A DNA stretch of 64,000 bases from Methanofollis liminatans DSM 4140 (lineage in GTDB: Archaea; Halobacteriota; Methanomicrobia; Methanomicrobiales; Methanofollaceae): assembly GCF_000275865.1 (NCBI RefSeq), contig NZ_CM001555.1:496001-560000 (forward strand). The letters are read 5' to 3'. The notes beneath the pieces were generated by a model. That model made no database searches. It was not told where the DNA came from and was given only the letters and a program-made list of their open reading frames with translations. Positions 17,095 to 25,862 of the stretch are shown here, in pieces. The position numbers were made by a program, and so were the translations under genes. Positions within the stretch are counted from its first letter, which is position 1; the number at the start of each line of letters is the position of its first letter.

Positions 17095-18411
17095 TTATGC
17101 TACCCCTTTGATCTCTTTGATGCGCTTGAGCACCATTTTCAGGAACTCTTCGTCGGTGAGCATGCCTTCGGGAGCATCGACGACCTTGCGGGCGTGGATC
17201 GGGACGGCGTCCATCCGATAGGTGCAGCCTCCCACCTCGACGCCCACGAATGCGACCGGCATGTGCAGTTTGCAGACTGCCGTGGTCGGCGTGTAGTGCG
17301 GGTCGACGCAGACTGACGGGAGGTTCGCGATCTTCTTCACCGACGAGATCGGGAAGTGCGCCCCCGGGTCAGAACCAAGGACAAAGACGGCGTCCACTTC
17401 GTCGCGGCGGAGGAGATCGTTCGAAGACGAGTCGCCCGGGTTGTAACGGGCAAAGCCGCGCGAGAGGTCGACCGAGAACGGGTAGCCGAACTGCCAGCCA
17501 AGCACCTCGCCGGAGCCAGTGACGTTGTAGTGGCCCCGCATCGGCATGATGGCTGCTTTCGTGTGCTCGTTGAGGTCCTTGGTGAGCATGATGGCGATGT
17601 CGATGTTGTGGTTCTTCGAGAGCGACTGCGTGACGCCCATACCGAAGAAGATCACGACAAACCGGCCGCTCTTGAGCGTCTCGGCAGCATCGATGATCGT
17701 CTCTCTCGGGATGCCGGCGACCTTCTCCGGGAGCGGTGCGCCGCGGAGGGCGACACGCAGAGCGCTCAGGAGTTCGTAGTCGCGGCCCTGCTCGATCTGC
17801 ATGTGGATGTCGGCCATCTTTGCGGTGTCGGTGGTCCGCGGGTCGACGACGATCATCTTCCGTGCCTTGTGGCCCTTCCCGGTGAAGAAGCCGCGCGGGA
17901 AGATCGAGTACCTGCTCATGTGGCGCGGGTGCGCGTGGGCAGGGTTGCATCCCCAGAAGATGATCCGGTCGGCACGGTTCTTCACCTCACCGAGGGTGCA
18001 GCTCGGCACACCGACGTCCTGCACGGCGATCAGCGTGGTGCCGTGGCAGACGGTTGCGGTGTTGTCGACGACTGCGCCGCAGAGTTCGGCGATCTCGCCG
18101 CCGACGCTCTGCGCCTCGCAGTTGGTGGAGCTCCAGCCGTACATCAGCGGCTTTTTGGCTTTGGCGAGCATCTGAGCGGTGTACTCGACAGCCTCGTTGA
18201 TAGAGGCCTCGCTCCAGTTGCCCTCCTCGTCCTGTTTCATGGGGACCTTCAGGCGGTCTTTTGCCTGTGAGTGCAGGAACTTCTCCGTGCCGATGACGCA
18301 GGCATTGTAGACCTCGAGGATCTGCTTGTCGTCGTCGGTGACCTTGACCTCAAGGTCGTCGCAGAGCGTTCCGCAGAACGGACACACCACATCAGTTACG
18401 ATTTTTGCCAT
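17095..18411 (-). CDS. fwdB: Formylmethanofuran dehydrogenase subunit B
   Basis: FwdB is the catalytic subunit that reduces CO2 to formate at a tungsto- or molybdopterin with a [4Fe-4S] cluster. CPFCGTLCDD near residue 10 supplies cluster cysteines. ATVCHGTT near residue 120 carries the metal-ligand cysteine, and here it is Cys rather than selenocysteine. The protein has 438 residues, which is typical. Its start overlaps the fwdD stop. Whether the metal is W or Mo cannot be told from sequence, but a modABC operon lies in the same window. Confidence 0.96.
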   Translation of the reverse strand: MAKIVTDVVCPFCGTLCDDLEVKVTDDDKQILEVYNACVIGTEKFLHSQAKDRLKVPMKQDEEGNWSEASINEAVEYTAQMLAKAKKPLMYGWSSTNCEAQSVGGEIAELCGAVVDNTATVCHGTTLIAVQDVGVPSCTLGEVKNRADRIIFWGCNPAHAHPRHMSRYSIFPRGFFTGKGHKARKMIVVDPRTTDTAKMADIHMQIEQGRDYELLSALRVALRGAPLPEKVAGIPRETIIDAAETLKSGRFVVIFFGMGVTQSLSKNHNIDIAIMLTKDLNEHTKAAIMPMRGHYNVTGSGEVLGWQFGYPFSVDLSRGFARYNPGDSSSNDLLRRDEVDAVFVLGSDPGAHFPISSVKKIANLPSVCVDPHYTPTTAVCKLHMPVAFVGVEVGGCTYRMDAVPIHARKVVDAPEGMLTDEEFLKMVLKRIKEIKGVA

Positions 18412-18812
18412 TAGATCTCACCCCTGCATGCTTTCCTGACAAGGTCGAGCCCTTCGAGAATGGTCTCGCCGTTTGCGACCTCGACTTTCACCGGCACACC
18501 CTTGAAGGTTGGCATTCCGGTAGAGTAGGTGTTCGGGCTGATGACCTGGTTTGCCCACGGGCCCATGGGGATGAAGGCGAGGCCCGGGTGGGGCCCCTGG
18601 GTTGCCTGCACGGCCTTGACAACGACGCTGCCGTATTCGCTGGTTACACGGACGTTGGTGTTTCGCCATGCACCCAGGCGCTTGAAGTCGGCATCATCCA
18701 TCTCGATGATGCCGCAGGCCCTGGTGTAGGCGGGCTTTTCCTTCCCGCCTTCCATGGACACACCCTGCTGGATTGTCCGGCCTGATATCAGATTCAATTC
18801 AATTTCTGGCAC
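18411..18812 (-). CDS. fwdD: Formylmethanofuran dehydrogenase subunit D
   Basis: This 133-residue protein is the molybdopterin-dinucleotide binding domain that is separate from FwdB in this enzyme and is fused to the catalytic chain in formate dehydrogenases. AFIPMGPWANQVISP and STGMPTFKGVPV are characteristic. It overlaps fwdB by one base and follows mvhD by 18. Confidence 0.94.
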   Translation of the reverse strand: MPEIELNLISGRTIQQGVSMEGGKEKPAYTRACGIIEMDDADFKRLGAWRNTNVRVTSEYGSVVVKAVQATQGPHPGLAFIPMGPWANQVISPNTYSTGMPTFKGVPVKVEVANGETILEGLDLVRKACRGEI

Positions 18813-18830
18813 CGTTTCAACCTCCGTGGT

Positions 18831-19256
18831 TTACTGCTGCAGCTGGTTTAAGGGGCTCGGGCCGAGGTCGGTGACGGTCTTGACGACGTCTTCGATAACC
18901 TTTGCCCACTTTGCGCCCTCGGATGCCGATACGAAGGTCATCCTGAGGCGGTTGTCTTCGATACCGAGGTCCTTGAGGACGCTCTTCATGAGGAACATCC
19001 GCTTTGCGCACTTGAAGTTGCCCGCAATGTAGTGGCAGTCGCCGAAGTGGCAGCCGGAGACGAGGACGCCGTCGGCGCCGTCGGCGAAGGCCTTCATGAT
19101 GAAGAGCGGGTCGACACGCCCGGTGCACATCACACGGATCGCACGGACGTCAGGCGGGTACTGGGTACGGGCTGAGCCCGCAAGGTCGGCGCCGGCGTAG
19201 GAACACCAGTTGCAGATGATCGCCAGAATCTTTGGTTGCCATTCTCCTTCTGCCAT
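18831..19256 (-). CDS. mvhD: MvhD-type iron-sulfur subunit linking electron donors to HdrA
   Basis: MvhD carries a [2Fe-2S] cluster and passes electrons from a hydrogenase or formate dehydrogenase to HdrA. The 141-residue protein has ICNWCSYAGADLAG near residue 15 and GCHFGDCHYIAGN near residue 70, which are the cluster cysteines. The gene directly follows hdrA. No mvhA, mvhG or fdhAB is present in the window, so the electron input partner is encoded elsewhere. Some Methanomicrobiales use formate dehydrogenase in this role. Confidence 0.93.
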   Translation of the reverse strand: MAEGEWQPKILAIICNWCSYAGADLAGSARTQYPPDVRAIRVMCTGRVDPLFIMKAFADGADGVLVSGCHFGDCHYIAGNFKCAKRMFLMKSVLKDLGIEDNRLRMTFVSASEGAKWAKVIEDVVKTVTDLGPSPLNQLQQ

Positions 19257-21272
19257 TTACTGTTCACCTCCAAGGAGGAATGCATCAATCTGCGCGACAA
19301 TCTGCGGAGTGGTGAAGTGCTGCATGTAGATCGCACCGCCCGGACAGAATCCGCCGCAGGTGCCGCAGCCCTTGCACTTCGCTTCGGTAACCTGCATGAC
19401 CGTTCTGCCGTTCTTCTCGACCAGGTCGAGAGCGGAGTACGGACAGAGGTTGGTACACATGCCGCAGCCAGCGCACTTCTCTTCAATGCACTGGGCGAAG
19501 TAGGGCTCGAGCTCCACCTTGCCCATGTGGATCGGGATGGACGCTGCAGACGCAGCACCCTCGGCCTGGGCTACGGTGTCGGGGATATCCTTCGGGCCCT
19601 GACAGACACCGGCGAGGAATACGCCGGCGGTCGTGGTGCCGCAGGGGTTCAGCTTCGGGTGGGCTTCGAGCATCCAGCCGTCCTGCGAGCAGGAGACGCC
19701 GAACATCTTTCTTACCGGGTCGATATTCTGGGTCGGTTCGACTGCGGCTGCAAGGACGACCATGTCGACGACCATGTCGACAGGCTGACCGAGGAGGGTG
19801 TCCTCTGCATAGACGTGAAGGTTCTTGGTCTTCGCGTCTTCGAGGATGTTTGCCACGCGGCCGCGGATGAACTTCGTGCCTTCATCCTGGATGCGGTAGT
19901 AGAACTCCTCGTACATCTTGCCGAAGGACCTGATGTCCATGTAGAAGATGTAGGCCTGACATCCGGGGATCTTCTCGGTGATCTGGTGGGCGTGCTTGAG
20001 CGAGTACATGCAGCAGAAGCGGCTGCAGTAGGGCTTGCCGACGCCGGTGTTGTCACGGGAACCTGCACAGAGGACGAATGCGACCTTCTTCGGGGTTGCT
20101 CCGTCGCTCGGCCGGATCAGGTGGCCGCCGGTCGGACCGGACGCACAGATGAGCCGCTCGAATTCGAGCGAGGTGATGACGTTGTCGAACTGTTTGTAGC
20201 CCCACTCGCGCTTCTTCTCGATCGGGAACATGTCGTAGCCGGTAGCGAGGATGACGGTGCCGACCTTGACGGTCTCGAAGGAGTCTTCCATGTTCAGGTC
20301 GATCGCCTTCTTCTCGCCGCATGCCTCGACACACAGACCGCACTTGACGCAGGAGTCGAAGTCGATCGTGTAGATCAGGGGGACGACCTGCGGGTGGTAG
20401 ATGTAGATCGCCTTTCTGGGCTTCATGCCGAACTCGAACGGGTTCGGCTTGATGACCGGGCAGACCGCATCACAGTCGCCGCAGCCGTTGCAGCCGCCGC
20501 CGACGATGCCCTTTGCCGTGGCCTCGGTCGGGGTCATGACGCCGCGGGCCTTCTTCCTGAGGGTGATGTCGAAATTGCCGATATAACCTTCGACAGCCTC
20601 GACCTCGGTGTAGGTGTGGAGTTCGATGTTCGGGTGACGTCCGACGTCCACCATCTTCGGGGTGAGGATGCACTGCGAACAGTCGAGGGTCGGGAAGGTC
20701 TTGTCGAGCTGGGACATGCGTCCGCCGATTGTCGGGGTCTTCTCGATGAGGTAGGTCTTGATCCCGGCGCTCGCAAGGTCGAGTGCTGCCTGGATGCCGC
20801 CGACACCTGCGCCGACGACCATGGCGGCGTGCTCAACGGGCACGCTCTTGGGGTAGAGGTCCTCAAGGAGTGCAGCCTTTGCGACGGCGATCCTGACGGC
20901 GTCCTTTGCCTTATCGGTGGCGCCCTCGTAGTCGTGCATGTGCACCCACGAGTTCTGCTCACGGATGTTCGCCATCTCGAACCTGAACGGGTTCAGGCCG
21001 CCCTCTTTCGTGGCCGTCCTGAAGGTCGGCTCGTGGAGGCGGGGGGAACAGGCGGCGACGACGATACCGGTGAGGTCGTGCTCCTTGATCGCATCATCGA
21101 TCTTTTTCTGGCCCGGTGTCGAGCACATGTACTGGTACTCGTCGGCAACGATCACACCGGGGAGGGTCCTGGCGTAGTCCTGTACCGCCTTCACATCGAG
21201 AGACCCTGCAATGTTGGTACCACAGTGGCACACAAACACACCAATTCTAGGTTGTTTCTTTTCTTCTGCCAT
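19257..21272 (-). CDS. hdrA: Heterodisulfide reductase subunit A, electron-bifurcating flavoprotein
   Basis: HdrA splits electron pairs between ferredoxin and the CoM-CoB heterodisulfide using FAD. The 671-residue protein has an N-terminal FVCHCGTNI segment, an FAD-binding GAGVGGIQAALDLA near 150, and iron-sulfur motifs CNGCGDCDAVCP, CVKCGLCVEAC, CAGCGMCTNLCP and CKGCGTCGGFCP. I chose the ATG at 21272 (MAEEKK), which follows GGGAGGAATATC. A longer frame lacks a ribosome site and overlaps hdrB. The stop abuts mvhD. Confidence 0.96.
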   Translation of the reverse strand: MAEEKKQPRIGVFVCHCGTNIAGSLDVKAVQDYARTLPGVIVADEYQYMCSTPGQKKIDDAIKEHDLTGIVVAACSPRLHEPTFRTATKEGGLNPFRFEMANIREQNSWVHMHDYEGATDKAKDAVRIAVAKAALLEDLYPKSVPVEHAAMVVGAGVGGIQAALDLASAGIKTYLIEKTPTIGGRMSQLDKTFPTLDCSQCILTPKMVDVGRHPNIELHTYTEVEAVEGYIGNFDITLRKKARGVMTPTEATAKGIVGGGCNGCGDCDAVCPVIKPNPFEFGMKPRKAIYIYHPQVVPLIYTIDFDSCVKCGLCVEACGEKKAIDLNMEDSFETVKVGTVILATGYDMFPIEKKREWGYKQFDNVITSLEFERLICASGPTGGHLIRPSDGATPKKVAFVLCAGSRDNTGVGKPYCSRFCCMYSLKHAHQITEKIPGCQAYIFYMDIRSFGKMYEEFYYRIQDEGTKFIRGRVANILEDAKTKNLHVYAEDTLLGQPVDMVVDMVVLAAAVEPTQNIDPVRKMFGVSCSQDGWMLEAHPKLNPCGTTTAGVFLAGVCQGPKDIPDTVAQAEGAASAASIPIHMGKVELEPYFAQCIEEKCAGCGMCTNLCPYSALDLVEKNGRTVMQVTEAKCKGCGTCGGFCPGGAIYMQHFTTPQIVAQIDAFLLGGEQ

Positions 21273-21285
21273 TGATATTCCTCCC

Positions 21286-22188
21286 TTACAGGATCTTGTC
21301 CAGGAACGGTTTGCAGTCGATGCCGTGGAGGTCGAGTGCAAGCTCCTGGGGGCTCATGCCCTGGGCAAGGCCCAGCAGTTCGTTGTAGTGAAGAACCGGA
21401 ATGTTCCATTCGATCCCGAACTTCTCCTTGATCTCGATCTGACCGCGGTCGTACTGGAGCTGGCAGAACGGGCAGACTTCGGTGATGGCGTCCGCGCCTG
21501 CTTCAGTGACGTTGATCAGCTTCTCGTTGGTGATGTCCAGCGAGTGGGCAAGGTCGAAACCGCGGACACCGCCGCCTGCACCGCAGCACTGCATCTTGTT
21601 GCGGTACTGGACGGACTCTGCGCCGAGGGCGTCGACGAGTTCTTCGATCCACATCGGGTTCTCGGCGTCGGTGAACCGGCGCTCTTTGATGGGCTTGAGG
21701 AGGTGGCAGCCGTAGTGGACGGCGATCTTCGTGCCGTCAAGCGGGCGGACGACCGACTCGCGGATCTTCTCGACACCGCAGATCTTCGGGTCGTAGTAGA
21801 GCTCGGCCAGGTGATAGACGTCGATGGTGCCCTTGAACTCCATGTCAACTTCGGCGAGCACTTCGTTGACCTGGTCGCGGAGGTCGTCGTGCTCTTTCAG
21901 CCGCTCGTTGACCTCGTAGATCGACTTGTAGCAGCCGTTGCAGATCAGGGCGATGTCTTTGCCCATCTCCTCGGCGAGGATGATGTTCCTGGCGGCCATC
22001 GCATACCAGACACTGAGATCGACAGCGCCGAATGCGCCCGGCGCCGGGCAGCAGCTTGCGCCCTTCAGCGGGAGGAGCTCGATGCCGACGTTTCTGCTCG
22101 TCTTGATGGCGGCGGCCTCACAGCCGGGGTACCGGTTCGGTGCGATGCATCCGAGGAAAAACGCATACTCGTGCATACCGTTGTGCAT
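21286..22188 (-). CDS. hdrB: Heterodisulfide reductase subunit B
   Basis: HdrB holds the two noncubane [4Fe-4S] clusters that cleave the CoM-CoB disulfide. The 300-residue protein has two cysteine-rich CCG domains. The first has FFLGCIAPNRYPGC, ASCCPAPG and ICNGCY. The second has YGCHLLKP, MQCCGAGGGVRG and VCPFCQL. The ATG at 22188 shares its A with the hdrC stop (TAATG) and follows GGGTGAG. A second in-frame ATG lies four codons on. Confidence 0.96.
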   Translation of the reverse strand: MHNGMHEYAFFLGCIAPNRYPGCEAAAIKTSRNVGIELLPLKGASCCPAPGAFGAVDLSVWYAMAARNIILAEEMGKDIALICNGCYKSIYEVNERLKEHDDLRDQVNEVLAEVDMEFKGTIDVYHLAELYYDPKICGVEKIRESVVRPLDGTKIAVHYGCHLLKPIKERRFTDAENPMWIEELVDALGAESVQYRNKMQCCGAGGGVRGFDLAHSLDITNEKLINVTEAGADAITEVCPFCQLQYDRGQIEIKEKFGIEWNIPVLHYNELLGLAQGMSPQELALDLHGIDCKPFLDKIL

Positions 22189-22763
22189 TAGTGCTCACCC
22201 TCTGAGAGGATTCTGTCTGCGTTCTCTTTCATCTTGTAGTGGTCCATGATCTTCTGGATGCCCGGCAGGAACTCGGGGTACTTGTGGGTCGTTTCAGGCT
22301 CGGCATCGAGGCCGAGCTTCACGCGTGCCGCACGGTTCACATCGTTGTTCGGGACGCCGTGGCCGGTGGTGTAGATGAGCTGGATCGTCTTGAGGAAGTT
22401 CCTCGGGACGATATCCCACTTGAAGGCCAGGTTGCGCATCGCCATGATGATGTCGGTCGGGGCAATGCCGCGCGGGCAGCGGTCGGTGCAGCTGTAGCAG
22501 GTGGTGCAGAGCCAGAGGTCCGGGTCGGTCAGCGCTTCTCTCTCCAGTCCCATCACCGCACGGCGGACGAACTTCCTGATCCGGTAGCTCGAACGGGGGG
22601 CCGAGGGGCAGGAACCGGTGCAGGTCCCGCACTGGTAGCACATGTGTGCCATTGTGCGGCCAATCCGCTCGACTTCCTTGGTGAATTCGGGGTTGTCCGC
22701 AGCGTGGTAATACCTGTCCTGGAATTTCTTTTCCATTGCAGGGTCATTATATCCTTTTGCCAT
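22188..22763 (-). CDS. hdrC: Heterodisulfide reductase subunit C
   Basis: HdrC is a ferredoxin-like subunit that passes electrons from HdrA to HdrB. The 191-residue protein has two [4Fe-4S] motifs, CYQCGTCTGSCP near residue 38 and CTTCYSCTDRCPRG near residue 80. It lies nine bases after the polyferredoxin gene and overlaps hdrB by one base. Confidence 0.95.
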   Translation of the reverse strand: MAKGYNDPAMEKKFQDRYYHAADNPEFTKEVERIGRTMAHMCYQCGTCTGSCPSAPRSSYRIRKFVRRAVMGLEREALTDPDLWLCTTCYSCTDRCPRGIAPTDIIMAMRNLAFKWDIVPRNFLKTIQLIYTTGHGVPNNDVNRAARVKLGLDAEPETTHKYPEFLPGIQKIMDHYKMKENADRILSEGEH

Positions 22764-22772
22764 GTCACTACC

Positions 22773-23939
22773 TCACGCGTTATCGAGGGCCTTGAGTTCC
22801 ACTTCGCCAGGTGCTACGCCTTCCTTGACCTTCGAGGTTCTCGGAGTCAGGAGTTTGTCCTTGATCCGCTTGAACAGGTCGGTCTCCTTGCCTTTGATCC
22901 TGATGCCGGTCCGCCTCAGGACGATGATATCTTCACCAGGGCAGGCATTGACACACGCGCCGCAGAGGATACAGAAATCCTTGTTGACGGCGATGTTTGC
23001 CTCCTTCTGGCCCTTCATCTGGGCTGCGGGCTCGGCGGACGGGAGGTAGATCGCGTTGGCCGGACAGATCTCCACACAGGTGGAGCAGCCGCCTGGGCAC
23101 TTCTCCGCGTGGAACTCGATCTCGCCTTCGAAGATCTTCTCGACGGTGATCGCTTCGGTCGGGCAGTTGATCGCGCACCAGCGGCAGGTGCAGCAGTCGT
23201 CCTCGATGATCTCGACCTTGCCGGGGAGCTTGTTCGACGAGACCTCGCGGTTGACTGTGATCGCCTCTTCGGGACAGGCTTCTACGCAGACCTTACAGGC
23301 ATCGCAGAGGCTCTCCTCCCAGAGGACTTCGCCGTCGACCTTGCCGTTCTCAGCGGTGAACGCCTTGCGCTTGACCGTGATCGCCGGGCAGAGGTCGCCA
23401 CAGATACCACAGACCGTGCACTTCTCGTCATCGACCTCGAAGGTCGTCTTTGCCGTCAGTGCGGTCTGCCGGTCGCGGCCGTCCTCGCTGCCGCCTTCGA
23501 ACGCGGGCACATCCCGGTCGATTGCGTCACGGGGGCAGACGTCCTCGCATATGGTACACCTGACGCACTTCTCATCGTCGATCTTGGTGACCATGTCGTA
23601 TTCGGGGAAACCTTCCTTTTCAACAATCGGAAGGCGCTCTTCACCATCGATCTTGAGGGTCAGGGCGTTGAAGGGGCACATCACAACGCAGACACCACAG
23701 TACGAACACTTGACCTCGTCAATGTTCACCGGGGTTGCGTAGTCGATTGCACTCTTTCTCTTGGTCGCACCGACCATGCTGATCGCAATTGCATCCTCAG
23801 GGCAGGACTCCGCGCAGATACCGCAGCCTGTGCACCGCTGGGTATCCAGAACCAGGTGGTTGACCTGCTGGAGAAGTCTCTGCTCATTGATGATGTTTAC
23901 ACCATCTCTCTTCTTGGAGAATTTTGGAAATATCGCCAT
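22773..23939 (-). CDS. fwdF: Polyferredoxin with eight [4Fe-4S] motifs, FwdF type
   Basis: This is the polyferredoxin wire of formylmethanofuran dehydrogenase. The 388-residue protein holds eight cysteine motifs in order: CTGCGICAESCP, CSYCGVCVVMCP, CVRCTICEDVCP, CTVCGICGDLCP, CDACKVCVEACP, CCTCRWCAINCP, CPGGCSTCVEICP (three residues in the first gap) and CILCGACVNACP. Eight clusters match FwdF. MvhB-type polyferredoxins usually carry more. It stands between fwdG and hdrC, so it could link Fwd directly to HdrA. Confidence 0.88.
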   Translation of the reverse strand: MAIFPKFSKKRDGVNIINEQRLLQQVNHLVLDTQRCTGCGICAESCPEDAIAISMVGATKRKSAIDYATPVNIDEVKCSYCGVCVVMCPFNALTLKIDGEERLPIVEKEGFPEYDMVTKIDDEKCVRCTICEDVCPRDAIDRDVPAFEGGSEDGRDRQTALTAKTTFEVDDEKCTVCGICGDLCPAITVKRKAFTAENGKVDGEVLWEESLCDACKVCVEACPEEAITVNREVSSNKLPGKVEIIEDDCCTCRWCAINCPTEAITVEKIFEGEIEFHAEKCPGGCSTCVEICPANAIYLPSAEPAAQMKGQKEANIAVNKDFCILCGACVNACPGEDIIVLRRTGIRIKGKETDLFKRIKDKLLTPRTSKVKEGVAPGEVELKALDNA

Positions 23940-23957
23940 GAATTACCCTCACTCCTT

Positions 23958-24230
23958 TTAACCTTGTGTCTGGGCACCTGGCCCGGACTGCATTGGTCCA
24001 ACGACCAGTCGTATCACGTTGTATGGACACGCCTCGACACACACGCCACATCCGGCGCAGAGCTCGTGGTCAACGTCAAGGACCATTGCCTTGCCGTTCA
24101 TCACCTTGTAGATCTTGTCTGTTGTGACAGGATCCACCGTGCTGAGCTCAAGTGCGTCTACCGGGCACGCGACCACACAATTGTTACAACCGGTACACCG
24201 CTCCATGTTTACATGCACTGCAAATGCCAT
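23958..24230 (-). CDS. fwdG: Two-cluster ferredoxin subunit of formylmethanofuran dehydrogenase
   Basis: The 90-residue protein has two [4Fe-4S] motifs, CTGCNNCVVACP and CAGCGVCVEACP, separated by about 40 residues, as in FwdG. It is the first gene of the fwd-hdr operon. I chose the ATG at 24230 (MAFAVHVNMERC). A GTG four codons earlier is possible. The short C-terminal tail is Gly/Gln-rich. Confidence 0.88.
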   Translation of the reverse strand: MAFAVHVNMERCTGCNNCVVACPVDALELSTVDPVTTDKIYKVMNGKAMVLDVDHELCAGCGVCVEACPYNVIRLVVGPMQSGPGAQTQG

Positions 24231-24289
24231 GGTTTCACGCACCAGCTATCTCGATTAAAAATCGATTAAGAAAGAGTTGTCAAATAATA

Positions 24290-24306
24290 TAGATAAACTT
24301 TCTGAA
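24290..24306 (-). promoter_or_regulatory. Candidate promoter of the fwd-hdr operon
   Basis: The minus strand reads AGAAAGTTTATCTATATTA, a purine-rich BRE followed by a TATA-like element, about 60-75 bases before the fwdG start. A direct repeat of TCGATTAA lies between it and the gene. Confidence 0.45.
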
Positions 24307-24575
24307 TGAACATGGCCGGAAAAAACCCATTTTCGGCGGTTGATCAATGATACTATGTTAATCGGGGGGTGTTATTAAATGCCTGTCCGGCCTGCCCTCC
24401 GGGAACTCCTGCGTTGTGGGTTTGGGGTGAAACCGGGCTTTTTCCACCGGGCAGTCAGATCGCCGGGGCTGGCCGGGTGAGAATTAGAAATCTTCTTCTG
24501 CTCCCCTGATGCACACTCTATCAGTGTACATGGTGTACGGCAGCGTCCGGCACCTTTGCACATGAGGTGCACAAA
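24307..24575. other. Divergent intergenic region between fwdG and ftr
   Basis: This holds regulatory sequence only. A weak plus-strand TATA-like TATTAAAT lies near 24373-24380 and would give a long ftr leader. The ftr ribosome site GAGGTG is at 24564-24569. No gene or repeat was seen. Confidence 0.45.
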
Positions 24576-25460
24576 ATGGAATATAATGGTGTGACCATCG
24601 ACGATGAGTATGCTGAAGCGTTCCCGACGTGGGTTTCCAGGATTATCATCACCGCTGTGACCGAGGACTGGGCGTACAGGGCTGCGAACGAGGCGACCGG
24701 GTTTGCGACCTCGGCGATCGGATGCCCCTGCGAGGCCGGCATCGAGGGATTCCTCTCGGGCGACGAGACCCCTGACGGCCGCCCGGGCGTTGCGATTCTG
24801 ATCTGCGCGGGAAAGAAGAAGCTGAAAGAGCAGGTCGTCGAGCGTCTTGCTGAGTGCGTCCTCACCGCCCCGACCACGGCGGTCTTCGACGGTCTGCCCG
24901 AGGCCGAGGAGCGGATCGCGGTGAAGCTCCACTTCTTCGGCGACGGCTACGAGTACCAGAAAGAGGTCGGCGGCCGGAAGTGCTGGGCGATCCCGATCAT
25001 GAACGGCGAGTACGTCGGCGAAGAGGACTTCGGCATCGTCAAGGGCGTTGCCGGCGGGAACTTCTTTGTGATGGGCGAGAACCAGATGGCGGCGCTCATG
25101 GGCGCCCAGGCGGCAGTCGATGCGATCGCCGGTGTCGGCGGCGTCATCACCTCGTTCCCGGGCGGCATCGTCGCCTCTGGCTCGAAGGTCGGGAGCAAGA
25201 AGTACAAGTTCATGCCTGCCTCCACCAATGAGAAGTACTGCCCGACGCTGCGTGAGAAGGTCGAGGACACGAAGGTGCCCGAGGGCGTCAAGGCGATCTA
25301 CGAGATCGTCATCGACGGCCTCGACGAGGACTGCGTGAAGGAAGCGATGGCCGAGGGCGTCAGGGCGGCATGCATGGTGCCCGGCGTCGTCTTCATCAGC
25401 GCCGGCAACTTCGGCGGCAATCTCGGCCCCTTCAAGTTCAACCTGGCCGACCTCTTCTAA
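24576..25460 (+). CDS. ftr: Formylmethanofuran-tetrahydromethanopterin formyltransferase
   Basis: Ftr moves the formyl group from methanofuran to tetrahydromethanopterin, the second step of CO2 reduction. The 294-residue protein matches the usual size of 297. It has FATSAIGCPCEAGIEGFL, FFVMGENQMAALMGAQAAV and FPGGIVASGSKVGSKKYKF. The ATG at 24576 lies six bases after GAGGTG. A GTG inside that site is less likely. It faces the fwd operon across 345 bases, so the first two enzymes of the pathway are neighbours. Confidence 0.97.
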   Translation: MEYNGVTIDDEYAEAFPTWVSRIIITAVTEDWAYRAANEATGFATSAIGCPCEAGIEGFLSGDETPDGRPGVAILICAGKKKLKEQVVERLAECVLTAPTTAVFDGLPEAEERIAVKLHFFGDGYEYQKEVGGRKCWAIPIMNGEYVGEEDFGIVKGVAGGNFFVMGENQMAALMGAQAAVDAIAGVGGVITSFPGGIVASGSKVGSKKYKFMPASTNEKYCPTLREKVEDTKVPEGVKAIYEIVIDGLDEDCVKEAMAEGVRAACMVPGVVFISAGNFGGNLGPFKFNLADLF

Positions 25461-25647
25461 TTCTTTTTTCCATTATCAGGCTTTTTTGAAAACCTCCCCT
25501 CCAACAACAATCGAGATCGCTTGAAGGTGCTTTGGTGAGGGTATGATGGATCTTCCCTTTATCGTGGAACCAGGCTACGGAATGGTCTGGACGAAGCCGT
25601 TCGCCCGGCAGTTTCCGAGAGCAGATGCGGGATCGGTGTCCCGCAAA

Positions 25648-25795
25648 ACTGCGATTGGGGCGGGGACGGGAAAGCCACGCCAGCCTTGATCCTCTGGATT
25701 TTTTCATCGCCAGATGCATCGCTCCTCCCATTCCCTCATGTCCGGGGCAATCGTTTGTGGGGTCCGGGGGTAAGAACCTCCGGCGCGGGGCGGGC
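25648..25795. repeat. Diverged direct repeat, copy A
   Basis: The copy runs from a segment containing CTGCGATTGGGGCGGGGA, through TTTTTTCATCGCCAGATG, to GGGGTCCGGGGGTAAGAAC. The same order recurs in copy B about 213 bases downstream. The opening segment also recurs at 3243. Confidence 0.55.
25764..25783. repeat. GC-rich intergenic hairpin, copy 2
   Basis: CCGGGGGT-AAGA-ACCTCCGG, one mismatch from a perfect eight-base stem with an AAGA loop. It lies inside direct repeat copy A. Confidence 0.6.
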
Positions 25796-25862
25796 GTTGT
25801 GTGCGGGTACGGGAAATCGAGCAGCCTCTGCCGGGGGGCCGGCCGCCCCCCGGTCCCCCCGC

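Noticed and set aside
19236-21275. A 679-codon plus-strand frame antisense to hdrA
   Set aside because: It is a shadow of hdrA. It has no start signal and no recognisable domain.
22773-23939. Calling the polyferredoxin MvhB
   Set aside because: It has eight cluster motifs and lies in the fwd operon without mvhAG. FwdF fits better.
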